A DNA stretch of 64,000 bases from Motilimonas pumila (GCF_003596335.1 NZ_QZCH01000001.1:434001-498000); one strand, 5' to 3'; counted from the stretch's first letter, positions 28,643 through 38,230 are shown. Numbers and translations: made by a program. The notes: generated by a model not told the origin, from the letters alone.

Positions 28643-29206
28643 TTAATTTAACTTATCATTTTTGTAGTACTTGGTGCCTTGTAAAGTTGCTTGAAGCGCT
28701 AAACCTTTCTCAGTGAGTTGGTAATACTTCACATTCGGCGCAATGCTCATCGCTTCGTCAATGGCTTCACCTTCATCGCCTTTTTTGGCGGCAGCATCGG
28801 CTTGGCCAGAGAGATCCCAACCATTATTCACAAAATCTTCAAAAGCAGATTTAGTTTCAAAAATGAAAATGCCGCGAAATTCTTTCACCCCAAGGCCAAT
28901 GCCCGCACCGGCGGAAAACATGTCCATGTAAATTTTCTTGCCTGATGCCTTTTCAAAGGCAATGCCGCCCCCACGCGCCGTTGACAGTAAAAATAGGTTC
29001 ATGCCTGTATTCGAGAACACCGCGTAGCCGTATGACTTGTTAATATCGTTTTTAGCTGCTGGGTGGGTTTTATAAAGATCACCGAGCACATCCTGAGTCA
29101 TGGTTTGCAGCTCTTTACGTTCTTCTTCTACTGAAGCGGCAGCGGCCGAATTGATAAAGCCAAAACTGGCGAGGCATAGGCTGGCTGCAAGCAAGAGTTT
29201 TTTCAT
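28643..29206 (-). CDS. SYLF-domain (YSC84-like) periplasmic lipid-binding protein
   Basis: A 187-residue exported protein with signal peptide MKKLLLAASLCLASFGFINSAAA. The rest is a SYLF/DUF500 domain: YGYAVFSNTGMN, FLLSTARGGGIAFEKASGKK, the MDMFSAGAGIGLGVKEFRGIFIFET core, and FVNNGWDLSGQADAAAK. Eukaryotic relatives bind phosphoinositides; bacterial members are small exported proteins of unknown role. It is monocistronic. Confidence 0.85.
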   Translation of the reverse strand: MKKLLLAASLCLASFGFINSAAAASVEEERKELQTMTQDVLGDLYKTHPAAKNDINKSYGYAVFSNTGMNLFLLSTARGGGIAFEKASGKKIYMDMFSAGAGIGLGVKEFRGIFIFETKSAFEDFVNNGWDLSGQADAAAKKGDEGEAIDEAMSIAPNVKYYQLTEKGLALQATLQGTKYYKNDKLN

Positions 29207-29481
29207 ATCTTCTCCAATTGTTTTAAATCTTTATACATCTATTTGAATGTTCCTCATTCAGTGTAGACAAGATTTGAGTTAAGCATCAAATTGTCTATTG
29301 ATTGAGTAAACATCTGATTAATGTCTATGAACAAAACTATAACGATATGATAAATAATAAAAATATATATGAACCCTAACCCTGTTAGGCGATACCCTGT
29401 AAAAAGGCATCCGCTATTAATCAAATGAAAGAAAATGTTTAATTGTCGCGAGGTAAAGTGGAATAAAAGCAGAGAAGGCGG

Positions 29482-31602
29482 TTATTTTTCCTGATTGTCG
29501 TTGTACTCAAGGGCATCTTGCCAGCGTACGGGTTTGCTGAAATAGTATCCTTGGATCATATCGCAGTCGGCTTGATGGCAAATGCTAAGCTGCTCCTCGG
29601 TTTCAACTCCTTCAATGACTAACTTCAAGTCGAGGGCTTTGCACAAGTTAACAATCGAACTGAATAAGCGATCCCCTGGCTCTGTTTGCTGGATGATACT
29701 GCGATCAAACTTCACCACATCCATCGGTAAGTTTTGTAAGTAACTTAATGATGAGTAGCCAGTACCAAAGTCATCCAGATAAATAGTAAACCCCTGCTTT
29801 TTAAAACGTTTCATCCCTTCAATAGCACTGTCCATATTACGGATCATACTGGTTTCGGTGACTTCTAAGGCTATCTGATTGGCTGGTATCTTAGCCTGAT
29901 GAACAATGTCTATCACGCCATCATAAAAGTGAGGCTGGTCAATCAACTGACCCGAAATATTAATCGATACTTTGAGGTGCATATCAGGCTGTGAAGCGAT
30001 GTCCTCACATACCATGTGAAACACCTGATACGTGATGTCTTCAATAATGTTCATTTTTTCAGCCAACGGAATAAACTCCGCAGGAGAAATAAACGTTTCA
30101 CCCACCCCAAGCCTCACCAGCGCTTCAAGCCCTAAACATTGTTGAGTGTGCGCATCAATGATTGGCTGATAATTGAGGTAAAACTGCTGCTCTTTGATGG
30201 CCGTAGTTAAACGCTCACGCAACGCATATTCATCAAGCACAACCTGTTGTAAGCTTTGATTAAACAGCACTGCCTGTTGCTTACCCAGTTCTTTAGCTTT
30301 ATACATGGCCATATCGGCATTAGATAACAGCTGACTGCGATTATCCGCGTCCTGAGGGAAACGGGCGACCCCGACACTCATGCTCAGTTGTAGCTCAAGG
30401 TTACCGACTTTGATTAAGCCGCATACTTGCTGGCAAAATTGCACCGCAAAAGACTGAATGCCAGTCGCAGAAAAATGCTCAGCTAGAATAGTCAAACTGA
30501 GCTCATCACCGCCAATGCGAAACAGCTTAAATGGCTGACTGGTTTTAAAATAATCTTGGCAATATTGCGCGATGACCCGACAACTTTCTTGCAAATATAA
30601 GTCACCGACTTCATGACCAAATTGATCATTAATGTTTTTAAAATCATCCAGGTCAATATAAAGCAGCTCGAAGGCTTGTGATTGGGCAATATAATCGTCA
30701 ACAGATTGGTTAAAGTTATGTCGATTTGGCAGGTTAGTCAGTTCATCAATGTATGCTTGCGTTTGAATTTTTTCGACTTTTTGCTGCAAGCTAATGCGCA
30801 TTTGATCTAAGTTTTCGGCCAGCTCTCCCAACTCACTGTTTTGGTTTATTTCTATTTTATGGTGATAATTACCCAGGCCGATAGCACGAGCTAAGGAAGA
30901 TAAGTGACGAATAGGCTGAGTCATTTTCTGGGCTATAACCCAAGACGCGAAACATGCAATTAAGGCAAAAAATACAAACATGTAGAAGTTGTTTTGCAGC
31001 ATCTCTTCGCTGATTTTTTCATGCCCGGCTTCCATCGTTTGATTAAACTCTGCGATGCCTTTTTCTAACAAAGGAAACCGCATGCCTAAGCGTACTAAAC
31101 CGATAGGCACATCGTTATCCGCTAAAATTGGCTGGGTAACATGGACCTCATTTTGGTGAATGATGTGATAAGCGAGCAAAATACCGTCTGGATGCAAGTA
31201 TTCCGCAAAACGTTTACTGGCTGACTCACCAAAATTAAATACATTGTCTGAACCGTCGTGAATCAGCTTTCCTTCATCGTCATAAACCAATAAATACACG
31301 ACTTCGTGATCCGCCATCACTTGTTTAATGAGATCGCCGATTTCACTGTAATTGTGGTACGCCATTGGGTTAATTAAACTGTCTGACACTGTCGTCGCTA
31401 ATAGACGCCCAGTTTGAGTTAACTGCTCTTCAAGGTTGTGTTGCAGTGAGATGCTAAAATATTCCAGTGCTTCATCACTGGCTTGGTGTAACTTATTGCT
31501 GTAAAGATGGGTTAAGCTTAACGCTAACGCCATCAATAACAGGAATAAAGTAAAGCCATAACGAACATTAAGACTGACGCGGTTGGCTTTCTTCTGCTTC
31601 AT
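29482..31602 (-). CDS. Membrane HAMP-GGDEF-EAL cyclic di-GMP protein
   Basis: A 706-residue inner-membrane protein. Membrane segment 1 at about 14-34, a periplasmic sensor of about 170 residues, segment 2 at about 206-226, HAMP to about 280, GGDEF about 285-440, EAL about 450-695. The GGDEF site reads RIGGDELSLTIL, with Leu for Phe in the last position and no RxxD inhibitory site. The EAL domain keeps LEALVRL, SINISGQL, EVTETS and DDFGTGYSSLSYL, so phosphodiesterase activity is likely and cyclase activity uncertain. Its ATG overlaps the stop of the PhnD-like gene (ATGA), so the binding protein and this enzyme are made together. Confidence 0.93.
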   Translation of the reverse strand: MKQKKANRVSLNVRYGFTLFLLLMALALSLTHLYSNKLHQASDEALEYFSISLQHNLEEQLTQTGRLLATTVSDSLINPMAYHNYSEIGDLIKQVMADHEVVYLLVYDDEGKLIHDGSDNVFNFGESASKRFAEYLHPDGILLAYHIIHQNEVHVTQPILADNDVPIGLVRLGMRFPLLEKGIAEFNQTMEAGHEKISEEMLQNNFYMFVFFALIACFASWVIAQKMTQPIRHLSSLARAIGLGNYHHKIEINQNSELGELAENLDQMRISLQQKVEKIQTQAYIDELTNLPNRHNFNQSVDDYIAQSQAFELLYIDLDDFKNINDQFGHEVGDLYLQESCRVIAQYCQDYFKTSQPFKLFRIGGDELSLTILAEHFSATGIQSFAVQFCQQVCGLIKVGNLELQLSMSVGVARFPQDADNRSQLLSNADMAMYKAKELGKQQAVLFNQSLQQVVLDEYALRERLTTAIKEQQFYLNYQPIIDAHTQQCLGLEALVRLGVGETFISPAEFIPLAEKMNIIEDITYQVFHMVCEDIASQPDMHLKVSINISGQLIDQPHFYDGVIDIVHQAKIPANQIALEVTETSMIRNMDSAIEGMKRFKKQGFTIYLDDFGTGYSSLSYLQNLPMDVVKFDRSIIQQTEPGDRLFSSIVNLCKALDLKLVIEGVETEEQLSICHQADCDMIQGYYFSKPVRWQDALEYNDNQEK

Positions 31603-32486
31603 AGAGATAATTGTTGTGACGAGGTTTTAATGCGTTCTAGCCAAGCACGATCTGTTGGTGTTAACCGATCAAACTGAGTGGTCCCCTCGTACTGCTGCGC
31701 TAAATCAGGCATAGCTTCAGGCACCGGCAGCATCAGCGTTTTGACCGCTTCTACCAGCTCAGGAGATAAATGCTTTGGAGCCAATTCAAACGCTCTGGGC
31801 ATAGGCGCACTCTGGGCGATAATTTTAAAGTGCTCTTTGTGGTAATTGCTGTAACGGTCACCGTGCCAATCTTTGGAACTAATAGCGATGGCAGAAACAA
31901 TGCCTTTATCAAGCCAAAATGCCCCATTGGACTCTTTGTGGTAGAAGCTGTAATGCACTTTTTTATCATCAACTAAGGCTTCGCTCGGGGAGCTAAGTTG
32001 TACCGCTTCGAGGCCGTTATCATCAAGCATGATAATCGGCATAAAAAAACCGCTCATCGACGAGTCATCTTCCAAGCCAATCACTTTCCCTTGTAAGCTT
32101 TTGAGCTCCAATATCGGTGAGTCGTGCTTGACTAAAATATAACTTTTGTATTCTCGGTGACCTTTTTTCCACTTGATCAGCTCTGCGCTGGCTAAATTGG
32201 TCAACTCTAACTTTGTAGCCATCCAACCCGATTCTGTAATCCAGTCTATGCGCTCTTGCTTCACCAAAGTTTGTAAATGAGAATAGTCTTTTGCCACTAT
32301 CACCTTGCCTTTGCTATAACCGTAATCGCCTAAGTGCTCGGCGAGATAATCCGCCATCGGCTGCAAACGAGCTATGGTTTTAGCTGGGTTATTACTAATA
32401 CGAGCAATAACAAATGGCTGCGCAATAACCGAAGAAGACAATAATAAGGTGGCAATAAACCAGCAGAATGGCAATAAACGACGCAT
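31599..32486 (-). CDS. PhnD-like periplasmic substrate-binding protein coupled to the GGDEF-EAL gene
   Basis: A 295-residue binding protein with signal peptide MRRLLPFCWFIATLLLSSSVIA. It fits the phosphate/phosphonate-binding PhnD-like family: IARLQPMADYLAEHL, YSHLQTLVKQERIDWITESGW, the hinge strand KSYILVKHDSPI, SLQGKVIGLEDDSSMSG. No permease or ATPase gene is near. The 4-bp overlap with the downstream HAMP-GGDEF-EAL gene suggests it acts as the ligand receptor for that sensor instead of feeding a transporter. Ligand unknown. Confidence 0.82.
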   Translation of the reverse strand: MRRLLPFCWFIATLLLSSSVIAQPFVIARISNNPAKTIARLQPMADYLAEHLGDYGYSKGKVIVAKDYSHLQTLVKQERIDWITESGWMATKLELTNLASAELIKWKKGHREYKSYILVKHDSPILELKSLQGKVIGLEDDSSMSGFFMPIIMLDDNGLEAVQLSSPSEALVDDKKVHYSFYHKESNGAFWLDKGIVSAIAISSKDWHGDRYSNYHKEHFKIIAQSAPMPRAFELAPKHLSPELVEAVKTLMLPVPEAMPDLAQQYEGTTQFDRLTPTDRAWLERIKTSSQQLSL

Positions 32487-32868
32487 AGATTCTCCTGCGG
32501 CAAGGAAAAAGGAATAAGGCTTTCAGTCATTATAACTAGCCACTTTTTTATTATTCAGCACTAAATCACGATTAACCAGTAATTGGTTGGAAAAATGCCA
32601 AAATAGTGAACTGGTTATAAATAATACTAATATGCGATATGAGGAGTGTAGGTGAGTTGAATAACGATTCACGACACCTTTGCTAACGCGTGTGACCAAA
32701 GCCAAGGGCATGATGCCCCTCGTGACAGAAGTTAGGAGAGATGAACCGCCAACACAATTAAGTAAAGAGCAAACAAGAGCATCCAAATATGTCACCAGAG
32801 ATGCGACGCAGGCATGCAAGGAGCCATAAACTTAAGCTGACTCCCTCTCACAAATTGAAGCTTCTTGC
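32487..32868. other. Intergenic region between pgpA and the PhnD-like gene
   Basis: No convincing gene in 382 bp. It contains a hairpin GGGCA-TGA-TGCCC at 32706-32718. A 98-codon minus-strand frame here has no ribosome site, signal or family resemblance. The promoter of the PhnD-like operon must lie in the AT-rich part nearest 32487-32640, but no clear boxes were identified. Confidence 0.5.
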
Positions 32869-33351
32869 TTATAACCACCACGCCAATAACTGAATACAAC
32901 CAAATGCCGCCAACCCTGCTAATACGTCATCAAGCATAATGCCTAAGCCGCCGTGGAGGTGCTTATCTAACCAGCTGATAGGCCAAGGCTTTAATACGTC
33001 GAAAATGCGAAACAAAATAAACCCGAGTAGAATCCACATCCACCCGGCAGGCGCGGCAATCATGGTTATCCAAAAACCGACAAACTCGTCCCAAACGATG
33101 GCTTTATGATCGTGCACCCCCATATCTTGACTGGTTTTGTGACACAACCAAACCCCGACCACGCCACTAATGATCACCACTGCCAAATATAGACTTAAGG
33201 GCAAATAGGCTAAAGCCAAGTAGAGTGGTATAGCGGCCGCAGTACCAAACGTACCTGGCGCTTTTGGCGCGAGGCCACTGCCAAGGCCTACGGCTAAAAA
33301 ATGTGCTGGGTGAGATAAGCGAAGGCCTTTAAGATCTGGTCTATTTTTCAT
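32869..33351 (-). CDS. pgpA: Phosphatidylglycerophosphatase A
   Basis: Inner-membrane phosphatase removing phosphate from phosphatidylglycerol phosphate. The 160-residue protein has the conserved opening HFLAVGLGSGLAPKAPGTFGT, helices at about 40-62 and 80-105, the acidic segment VHDHKAIVWDEFVGFW, and the C-terminal GLGIMLDDVLAGL. It lies 7 bp after thiL. The nusB-thiL-pgpA order is standard in gammaproteobacteria. Confidence 0.95.
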   Translation of the reverse strand: MKNRPDLKGLRLSHPAHFLAVGLGSGLAPKAPGTFGTAAAIPLYLALAYLPLSLYLAVVIISGVVGVWLCHKTSQDMGVHDHKAIVWDEFVGFWITMIAAPAGWMWILLGFILFRIFDVLKPWPISWLDKHLHGGLGIMLDDVLAGLAAFGCIQLLAWWL

Positions 33352-33358
33352 TCGTTAC

Positions 33359-34321
33359 CTATGAAGTGAAGTGATCCCAGCCAGCTAAATTTAGCTGTTG
33401 CGGTTGGCCGAGATGTTTGAAGGTAAGTGTAGGCGCTCCGGCCTGTAAACGGCCAATACAAGTCAGCGGCACACCCGATTGTTGTTGCACACTTTGCAAT
33501 AACGATTTCTTTTCTTCGGGGACGCTAAAAAGTAATTCGTAGTCATCGCCGCCCGCTAATGCCAACTGTATTTGCTGCTCAAAACTCAAGTCTTTCAGAT
33601 GCTCATGAACAGGAATTTTTTCAAGATCTACCACTGCACCGCAACCGCTACTGTCGAGTATGTGTTGTAAATCTTGAGCTAGGCCATCTGAAATATCAAT
33701 GCAGCTTGAGGCTATGGGTCGCAGCGCCGCTCCTACCATAATTCTCGGCGACGGCTGTTGCAGTCGATTGATAAAATACTCCGGCTGAACTAACTGTAGC
33801 TTTTGCTGTAGCTGGGCCAGCCCTGCAGCAGCATCGCCAACCGTGCCACTGACATAAAGCCAATCACCAGGTTTGGCTTGATCACGGCGTAAGCTTTTAC
33901 CTTGTGGCACGTGGCCATGAATGGTAACCGTAATACTAAGAGGCCCCTTGGTGGTATCACCGCCTATTAACTGTAAATCGTAATACTCAGCCAACCCCAT
34001 AAAGCCGTTAGCAAAGGATTCTAACCAAGCCTGTTCAGCTTGAGGTAGGGTGATAGCCAGTGAAACCCAAGCAGGAATGGCTCCCATTGCCGCTAAATCG
34101 CTGAGGTTAACCGCTAACGCTTTATGACCAAGGGTAAACGGATCTACATCGGCAAAAAAATGCACGTCAGCCACTAACGTATCGGTACTCACGGCGAGTT
34201 CTGTATTGACGGGCATCGTCAACAAGGCACAATCATCACCAATGCCCTTATTGACATCTTTTCGAGAGACCGATTGCTGTTGAAAGTACTGCTTAATTAA
34301 AGCGAATTCTGATAAAGGCAT
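33359..34321 (-). CDS. thiL: Thiamine-monophosphate kinase
   Basis: Phosphorylates thiamine monophosphate to thiamine diphosphate. The 320-residue protein has the PurM-like fold: GIGDDCALLTMP near residue 26, STDTLVADVHFF, NLSDLAAMGAIPAWV, LIGGDTTKGP and the late SSCIDISDGLAQDLQHI and LAGGDDYELLFSV. It uses the ATG at 34321. The nusB transcript may be partly cut by a hairpin just upstream. Confidence 0.97.
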   Translation of the reverse strand: MPLSEFALIKQYFQQQSVSRKDVNKGIGDDCALLTMPVNTELAVSTDTLVADVHFFADVDPFTLGHKALAVNLSDLAAMGAIPAWVSLAITLPQAEQAWLESFANGFMGLAEYYDLQLIGGDTTKGPLSITVTIHGHVPQGKSLRRDQAKPGDWLYVSGTVGDAAAGLAQLQQKLQLVQPEYFINRLQQPSPRIMVGAALRPIASSCIDISDGLAQDLQHILDSSGCGAVVDLEKIPVHEHLKDLSFEQQIQLALAGGDDYELLFSVPEEKKSLLQSVQQQSGVPLTCIGRLQAGAPTLTFKHLGQPQQLNLAGWDHFTS

Positions 34322-34325
34322 AATA

Positions 34326-34351
34326 TAAAAAAGCCAGCTGGACGCTGGCTT
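34326..34351 (-). terminator. Hairpin with T run between nusB and thiL
   Basis: On the minus strand AAGCCAGC-GTCCA-GCTGGCTT is followed by further T. It lies in the 50-bp gap between nusB and thiL and could terminate or attenuate the operon, leaving thiL-pgpA at lower expression. Confidence 0.75.
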
Positions 34352-34371
34352 ATATCTGGTATTAACGCAGT

Positions 34372-34794
34372 CTAATTTGACTGACGCATTTTTTGGCTAA
34401 CAATGAATTTATCCAACACACCGTTAACGTATTTGTGACTGTCCTCAGCAGCAAACTCTTTTGCTAGCTCAATGGCTTCGTTGATCACCACTTTGTAAGG
34501 CACGTCATCACGCTTACTTAACTCAAACATGGCTAAACGTAAAATGGCGGTATCAACCAAGTCCATCTCTTCTCGCTTACGGGCAAGATAAGGGGCCAGT
34601 TTAGTGTCAAGTTCTTCACAGGTTTGACTGACTCCGGCCACTAGGCCACGGAAGTACTCAACGTCTGTTTTTGACAGGTCCTGATCAACCATGAACTGCT
34701 CTACAATCTCGCCCACGTTAGCTTGGGTCATTTGCCATTGGTAAATGGCTTGTACAGCAAATTTTCGTGCGCGACGTCTTTCTGCGGGTTTCAC
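34372..34794 (-). CDS. nusB: Transcription antitermination factor NusB
   Basis: RNA-binding factor that joins NusE (S10) on boxA in rRNA antitermination. The 140-residue all-helical protein starts [21 protein letters not shown], with the Arg-rich first helix, and ends with [31 protein letters not shown], the family signature. It follows ribH by 10 bp, as in most gammaproteobacteria. Confidence 0.96.
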   Translation of the reverse strand: MKPAERRRARKFAVQAIYQWQMTQANVGEIVEQFMVDQDLSKTDVEYFRGLVAGVSQTCEELDTKLAPYLARKREEMDLVDTAILRLAMFELSKRDDVPYKVVINEAIELAKEFAAEDSHKYVNGVLDKFIVSQKMRQSN

Positions 34795-34804
34795 AGGCAG
34801 CTCC

Positions 34805-35272
34805 TTAATCTAGCTGAGATAGCACGTTAACCATTTCTAAAGCACCAAGAGCAGCTTCGCTACCCTTGTTACCCGCTTTAGTTCCAGCTCGCTCAATCGC
34901 TTGCTCTATGGTATCGGTTGTTAATACACCAAACGCAACAGGTACGTCGTAGTCCATCGCCACTTGCGCTAATCCTTTGTTACACTCTCCGGCAACAAAA
35001 TCAAAGTGTGGCGTGCCGCCGCGAATAACACAGCCTAAAGCGATAATTGCATCATACTTTTTAGCTGCTGCAACACGCTTAGTTGCCAATGGTAACTCAA
35101 CAGCACCAGGTACACGCACTAGCGTAATATTTTCTTCTTTAACTTGACCTGAACGTTTCAGCGTGTCCAGAGCACCGGCTAATAAGCTATCATTGATAAA
35201 GCTATTGAAGCGAGAAATAACGATGGCTACTTTGGCATTTGGCGCAGCAATGGCACCTTCAATCACTTTCAT
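34805..35272 (-). CDS. ribH: 6,7-dimethyl-8-ribityllumazine synthase
   Basis: Penultimate enzyme of riboflavin synthesis, forming icosahedral or pentameric shells (called ribE in E. coli). The 155 residues carry [52 protein letters not shown] with the catalytic His, and [24 protein letters not shown]. The whole conserved core is intact, unlike two other enzymes of this cluster. Confidence 0.97.
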   Translation of the reverse strand: MKVIEGAIAAPNAKVAIVISRFNSFINDSLLAGALDTLKRSGQVKEENITLVRVPGAVELPLATKRVAAAKKYDAIIALGCVIRGGTPHFDFVAGECNKGLAQVAMDYDVPVAFGVLTTDTIEQAIERAGTKAGNKGSEAALGALEMVNVLSQLD

Positions 35273-35361
35273 TTCAGATCCTGTTTAATGTGTAAAAAAC
35301 CGCGCGATTCTATCATAAACCAAAGCCAGAATTCTGGCTAAATATTAAATTATTGCCGCGA

Positions 35362-36471
35362 TTATTCAGAAATATACTCAACCACGTTCAAGCCGAAACC
35401 TGATAATGCATGGTACTTCTTAGGAGAGCTTAGCAAACGCATGTCTTTAACCCCAAGGTCGGCAAGAATTTGCGAACCCACCCCAACTCGGCGACTGGCA
35501 CCTTGAGGCTTGATTCCAGGGGTCGCTTCACCGCAGTCTTCTGCTTGGAATTGTTTCATTTTATCAATCAACTGAGCCGAACTTTCTTCATTGCCCAAGA
35601 CCACTAAAATGCCGCCTTCGTCAGCGATTTTTTCCATTGCTTTAGCAATCGGCCAGGTTTGAGACGCTTGTCGGTCAGACAATAACAAGTCTCCCAACAC
35701 ACTTTGCAAGTGTACTCGTACCAAGGTCGGCTCGGAATCTGAAACGTCACCTTTCACCAATGCAAAATGCGCTTGATTGTCGATAGTGTCTTGGTAAGTA
35801 ATGAGGTCAAACTCGCCGTATGCGGTTGGTAATTTACACTCTGCAACACGCTCGATAGTTGTTTCATTGTTATTGCGGTATTCAATTAAGTCAGCCACCG
35901 TACCTAATTTAAGGTCGTGTTTTTCTGCAAACACTTCCAAATCAGGGCGTCGAGCCATAGTCCCATCTTCATTTAAGATTTCAACAATAACGCCAGCAGG
36001 AGAGTAACCGGCTAAACGGGCTAAATCACAACCTGCTTCAGTGTGACCCGCACGCGTTAGTACACCGCCCTCTTGAGCCTTCAACGGAAAAATATGACCA
36101 GGCATAACGATATCTGCCGCGGTTGCATCTTTAGCGACGGCAGCCTGCACGGTTACGGCACGGTCAGCGGCACTAATACCCGTGGTGACGCCTTGCGCCG
36201 CTTCAATCGATACGGTGAAATTAGTGGAGAACTGTGCGCTGTTATTATCCACCATTAATGGCAGGTTCAATTGCTTACAACGCGCTTCTGTCAAAGTTAG
36301 GCATACTAAGCCACGGCCATAAGTCGCCATAAAGTTGATTGCTTCTGGAGTGACAGCATCCGCAGCCATGATAAGGTCCCCTTCGTTCTCGCGGTCTTCA
36401 TCATCCATTAAGATGACCATCTTGCCAGCACGAAGATCTTCAATTATTTCTTCTATGGTATTAAGCGCCAT
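35362..36471 (-). CDS. ribB: DHBP synthase fused to a degenerate GTP cyclohydrolase II domain
   Basis: The N-terminal 200 residues are 3,4-dihydroxy-2-butanone-4-phosphate synthase with the acidic loop [23 protein letters not shown], the DRAVTVQAA segment and [16 protein letters not shown], all intact. Residues about 206-369 have a RibA fold but no zinc site: the HSECLTGD...RCDCG segment is replaced by [21 protein letters not shown], so all three ligand Cys are absent and cyclohydrolase activity is unlikely. Such RibB-RibA-like hybrids are known in gammaproteobacteria that carry a separate ribA. The gene sits 12 bp after ribE and 89 bp before ribH. No FMN riboswitch was recognised upstream of it. 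Confidence 0.93.
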   Translation of the reverse strand: MALNTIEEIIEDLRAGKMVILMDDEDRENEGDLIMAADAVTPEAINFMATYGRGLVCLTLTEARCKQLNLPLMVDNNSAQFSTNFTVSIEAAQGVTTGISAADRAVTVQAAVAKDATAADIVMPGHIFPLKAQEGGVLTRAGHTEAGCDLARLAGYSPAGVIVEILNEDGTMARRPDLEVFAEKHDLKLGTVADLIEYRNNNETTIERVAECKLPTAYGEFDLITYQDTIDNQAHFALVKGDVSDSEPTLVRVHLQSVLGDLLLSDRQASQTWPIAKAMEKIADEGGILVVLGNEESSAQLIDKMKQFQAEDCGEATPGIKPQGASRRVGVGSQILADLGVKDMRLLSSPKKYHALSGFGLNVVEYISE

Positions 36472-36483
36472 GACGACTTTCCT

Positions 36484-37143
36484 TTATTTTAAGAAACCTG
36501 ACTCTGCTAATAAACTCATGGTCACCCCTGAGCTCGCTTTTTCTGCTGCACTGTCACCTTGCAATAAGCGCTCTAGGTAACGTGCTATCACATCTACTTC
36601 TAAGTTTACTTTGGTCCCAGCGACAAACCGTGTAATGGTGGTCTCATCGCTCGTGTGAGGCACGATAGTCAACTTAAATTCCGCGCCATTTACTTCATTA
36701 ACGGTTAAACTGATACCGTCTACCGTAATCGAGCCTTTATGAGCCACATACTTTGCAAGGGCTGGCGGGCATTTTACCCAAAATTCAATCGCTCTGCCCA
36801 GTTCTTGACGTGAAATGATTTCACCCACACCATCCACATGACCGCTGACAATATGGCCACCAAATCGTGTGCTCGCTTGCATTGCCTTTTCTAAGTTAAC
36901 GGACGACCCTACGCTGGCATCAGCAAAACTGGTTAATTTAAGCGTTTCAACGCTCAAGTCAGCGCTATAACTACGAGGCCCCAATGATGTCACTGTTAAA
37001 CAGACGCCATTGGTGGCAATACTGTCGCCCAACTTAACATCTGACAAATCCAAACCTTGGCTGTCGATGGTTAAGCTAATATCTTTTCCTGTAGGGGTAA
37101 TTTTGGCGACTTTCCCTACCGCTTCTATGATTCCGGTAAACAT
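36484..37143 (-). CDS. ribE: Riboflavin synthase alpha chain
   Basis: Dismutates two lumazine molecules to riboflavin (ribC in E. coli). The 219-residue protein is a tandem of two lumazine-binding barrels: [15 protein letters not shown] opens the first, [13 protein letters not shown] follows; the second repeats with [15 protein letters not shown] and [15 protein letters not shown]. Start MFTGI is canonical. It is 10 bp after ribD. Confidence 0.97.
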   Translation of the reverse strand: MFTGIIEAVGKVAKITPTGKDISLTIDSQGLDLSDVKLGDSIATNGVCLTVTSLGPRSYSADLSVETLKLTSFADASVGSSVNLEKAMQASTRFGGHIVSGHVDGVGEIISRQELGRAIEFWVKCPPALAKYVAHKGSITVDGISLTVNEVNGAEFKLTIVPHTSDETTITRFVAGTKVNLEVDVIARYLERLLQGDSAAEKASSGVTMSLLAESGFLK

Positions 37144-37153
37144 AATCTAGGTC

Positions 37154-38230
37154 TTATTTCAGTCGACTAATAATACGAATGTCTGTGCCTATCTGACAGA
37201 CATCTCTGATAATTAACTCGGGCACTTGCGACATGTCGCTATACTGGGGCAAAGTCAGCAAACTGCGGCTATCTTGCCCCATCAATTTCGGTGCCTGATA
37301 TAAAATGAGTTCATCCACCAACTGAGCTTGAAATAACGCTCCAGCCAGTGCTTGTCCAGCCTCAACCCAAACAGAATAGATGCCAAGCTGTTCGCTGAGG
37401 CGCTGCATCATATCAGACAAGTCAACATATTGACCGCATTTGTTGACTTCAAGCACCGCCCCCGGCCCATTAGCGTCACCCTTTTCGCTCACCAAATAGG
37501 TTTCACCAGGCAGGTGAAAAACTTGATAGCTATTGTCTAAACGATGCTTGTTATCAATGATAACCCGCTTTGGCTGTCGTACTTGGGACTCCGCAATGGC
37601 AAGTTGTAACTCTGGGCAGTCTTGCCAACGCACATTCAATGATGGGTTATCGGCAATCACGGTGCCAGAACCAGATAAAACACAGCAACTTTGGGCCCGA
37701 AATGTTTGCACATCTTGACGCGCTTTTGGCCCCGTAATCCATTTGCTTTTACCATTATTGAGTGCGGTTCGACCGTCTAGGCTTGCGGCCAATTTGAGAC
37801 GAATGAAAGGTCGTTGCCAATGCTTACAAAAAAGATAGTCGTGATTTAATGCTTGTGCATCTTTTGCCAGTAAACCCACTTCTAGGGTAATCCCGTGTTG
37901 ACGAGCTGTATTTTCCCAAGACGTGTCTTGGGGCTGCAATAAGGTTGCAACAAACAGCGCTTTGCAGCCTTTTCGGTGAAGTAATTCAACGGCTGCTAAG
38001 CTGGGCTCAGAGCTGCAATAAACCGCTGCTATAGGCCCATCTATCGAGCCCAATGCGTCTTGAAGTAGGCAACCTTGCGCCGCTTCCATTCGGTGCACAT
38101 GGTGCTCACCCGATGGTGTTTGCAAATAAGCACCAAACATAGGCGCAGGCGAGCAGGTAAAGCGGCCCCGCTTCGCCGCTTGTAAAGCATGAGACATTGC
38201 CTTTTGGTGTTGGCTTAAATTACTTTTCAA
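37154..38230 (-). CDS. ribD: RibD with intact reductase but degenerate deaminase domain
   Basis: Normal RibD has an N-terminal zinc deaminase and a C-terminal reductase. Here the reductase half (from about 145) is well kept: [43 protein letters not shown]. The N-terminal half keeps [11 protein letters not shown] but lacks the HAE motif (that stretch reads [12 protein letters not shown]), has APMFG for NPNVG, and EPS (Ser77) for the first zinc Cys of EPCxxxGxTPPC; the rest of that motif is deleted. Deaminase activity is therefore unlikely. The gene overlaps the end of nrdR by 11 bp. The 358-residue length is about normal. Confidence 0.9.
   Translation of the reverse strand: MKSNLSQHQKAMSHALQAAKRGRFTCSPAPMFGAYLQTPSGEHHVHRMEAAQGCLLQDALGSIDGPIAAVYCSSEPSLAAVELLHRKGCKALFVATLLQPQDTSWENTARQHGITLEVGLLAKDAQALNHDYLFCKHWQRPFIRLKLAASLDGRTALNNGKSKWITGPKARQDVQTFRAQSCCVLSGSGTVIADNPSLNVRWQDCPELQLAIAESQVRQPKRVIIDNKHRLDNSYQVFHLPGETYLVSEKGDANGPGAVLEVNKCGQYVDLSDMMQRLSEQLGIYSVWVEAGQALAGALFQAQLVDELILYQAPKLMGQDSRSLLTLPQYSDMSQVPELIIRDVCQIGTDIRIISRLK

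Noticed and set aside
32523-32819. Minus-strand frame of 98 codons between pgpA and the PhnD-like gene
   Set aside because: No ribosome site, no family motif, odd composition, and it ends in the AT-rich promoter-like region.
36472-36483. FMN riboswitch before ribB
   Set aside because: The gap is 12 bp and no riboswitch fold could fit; the cluster seems to be read from upstream.
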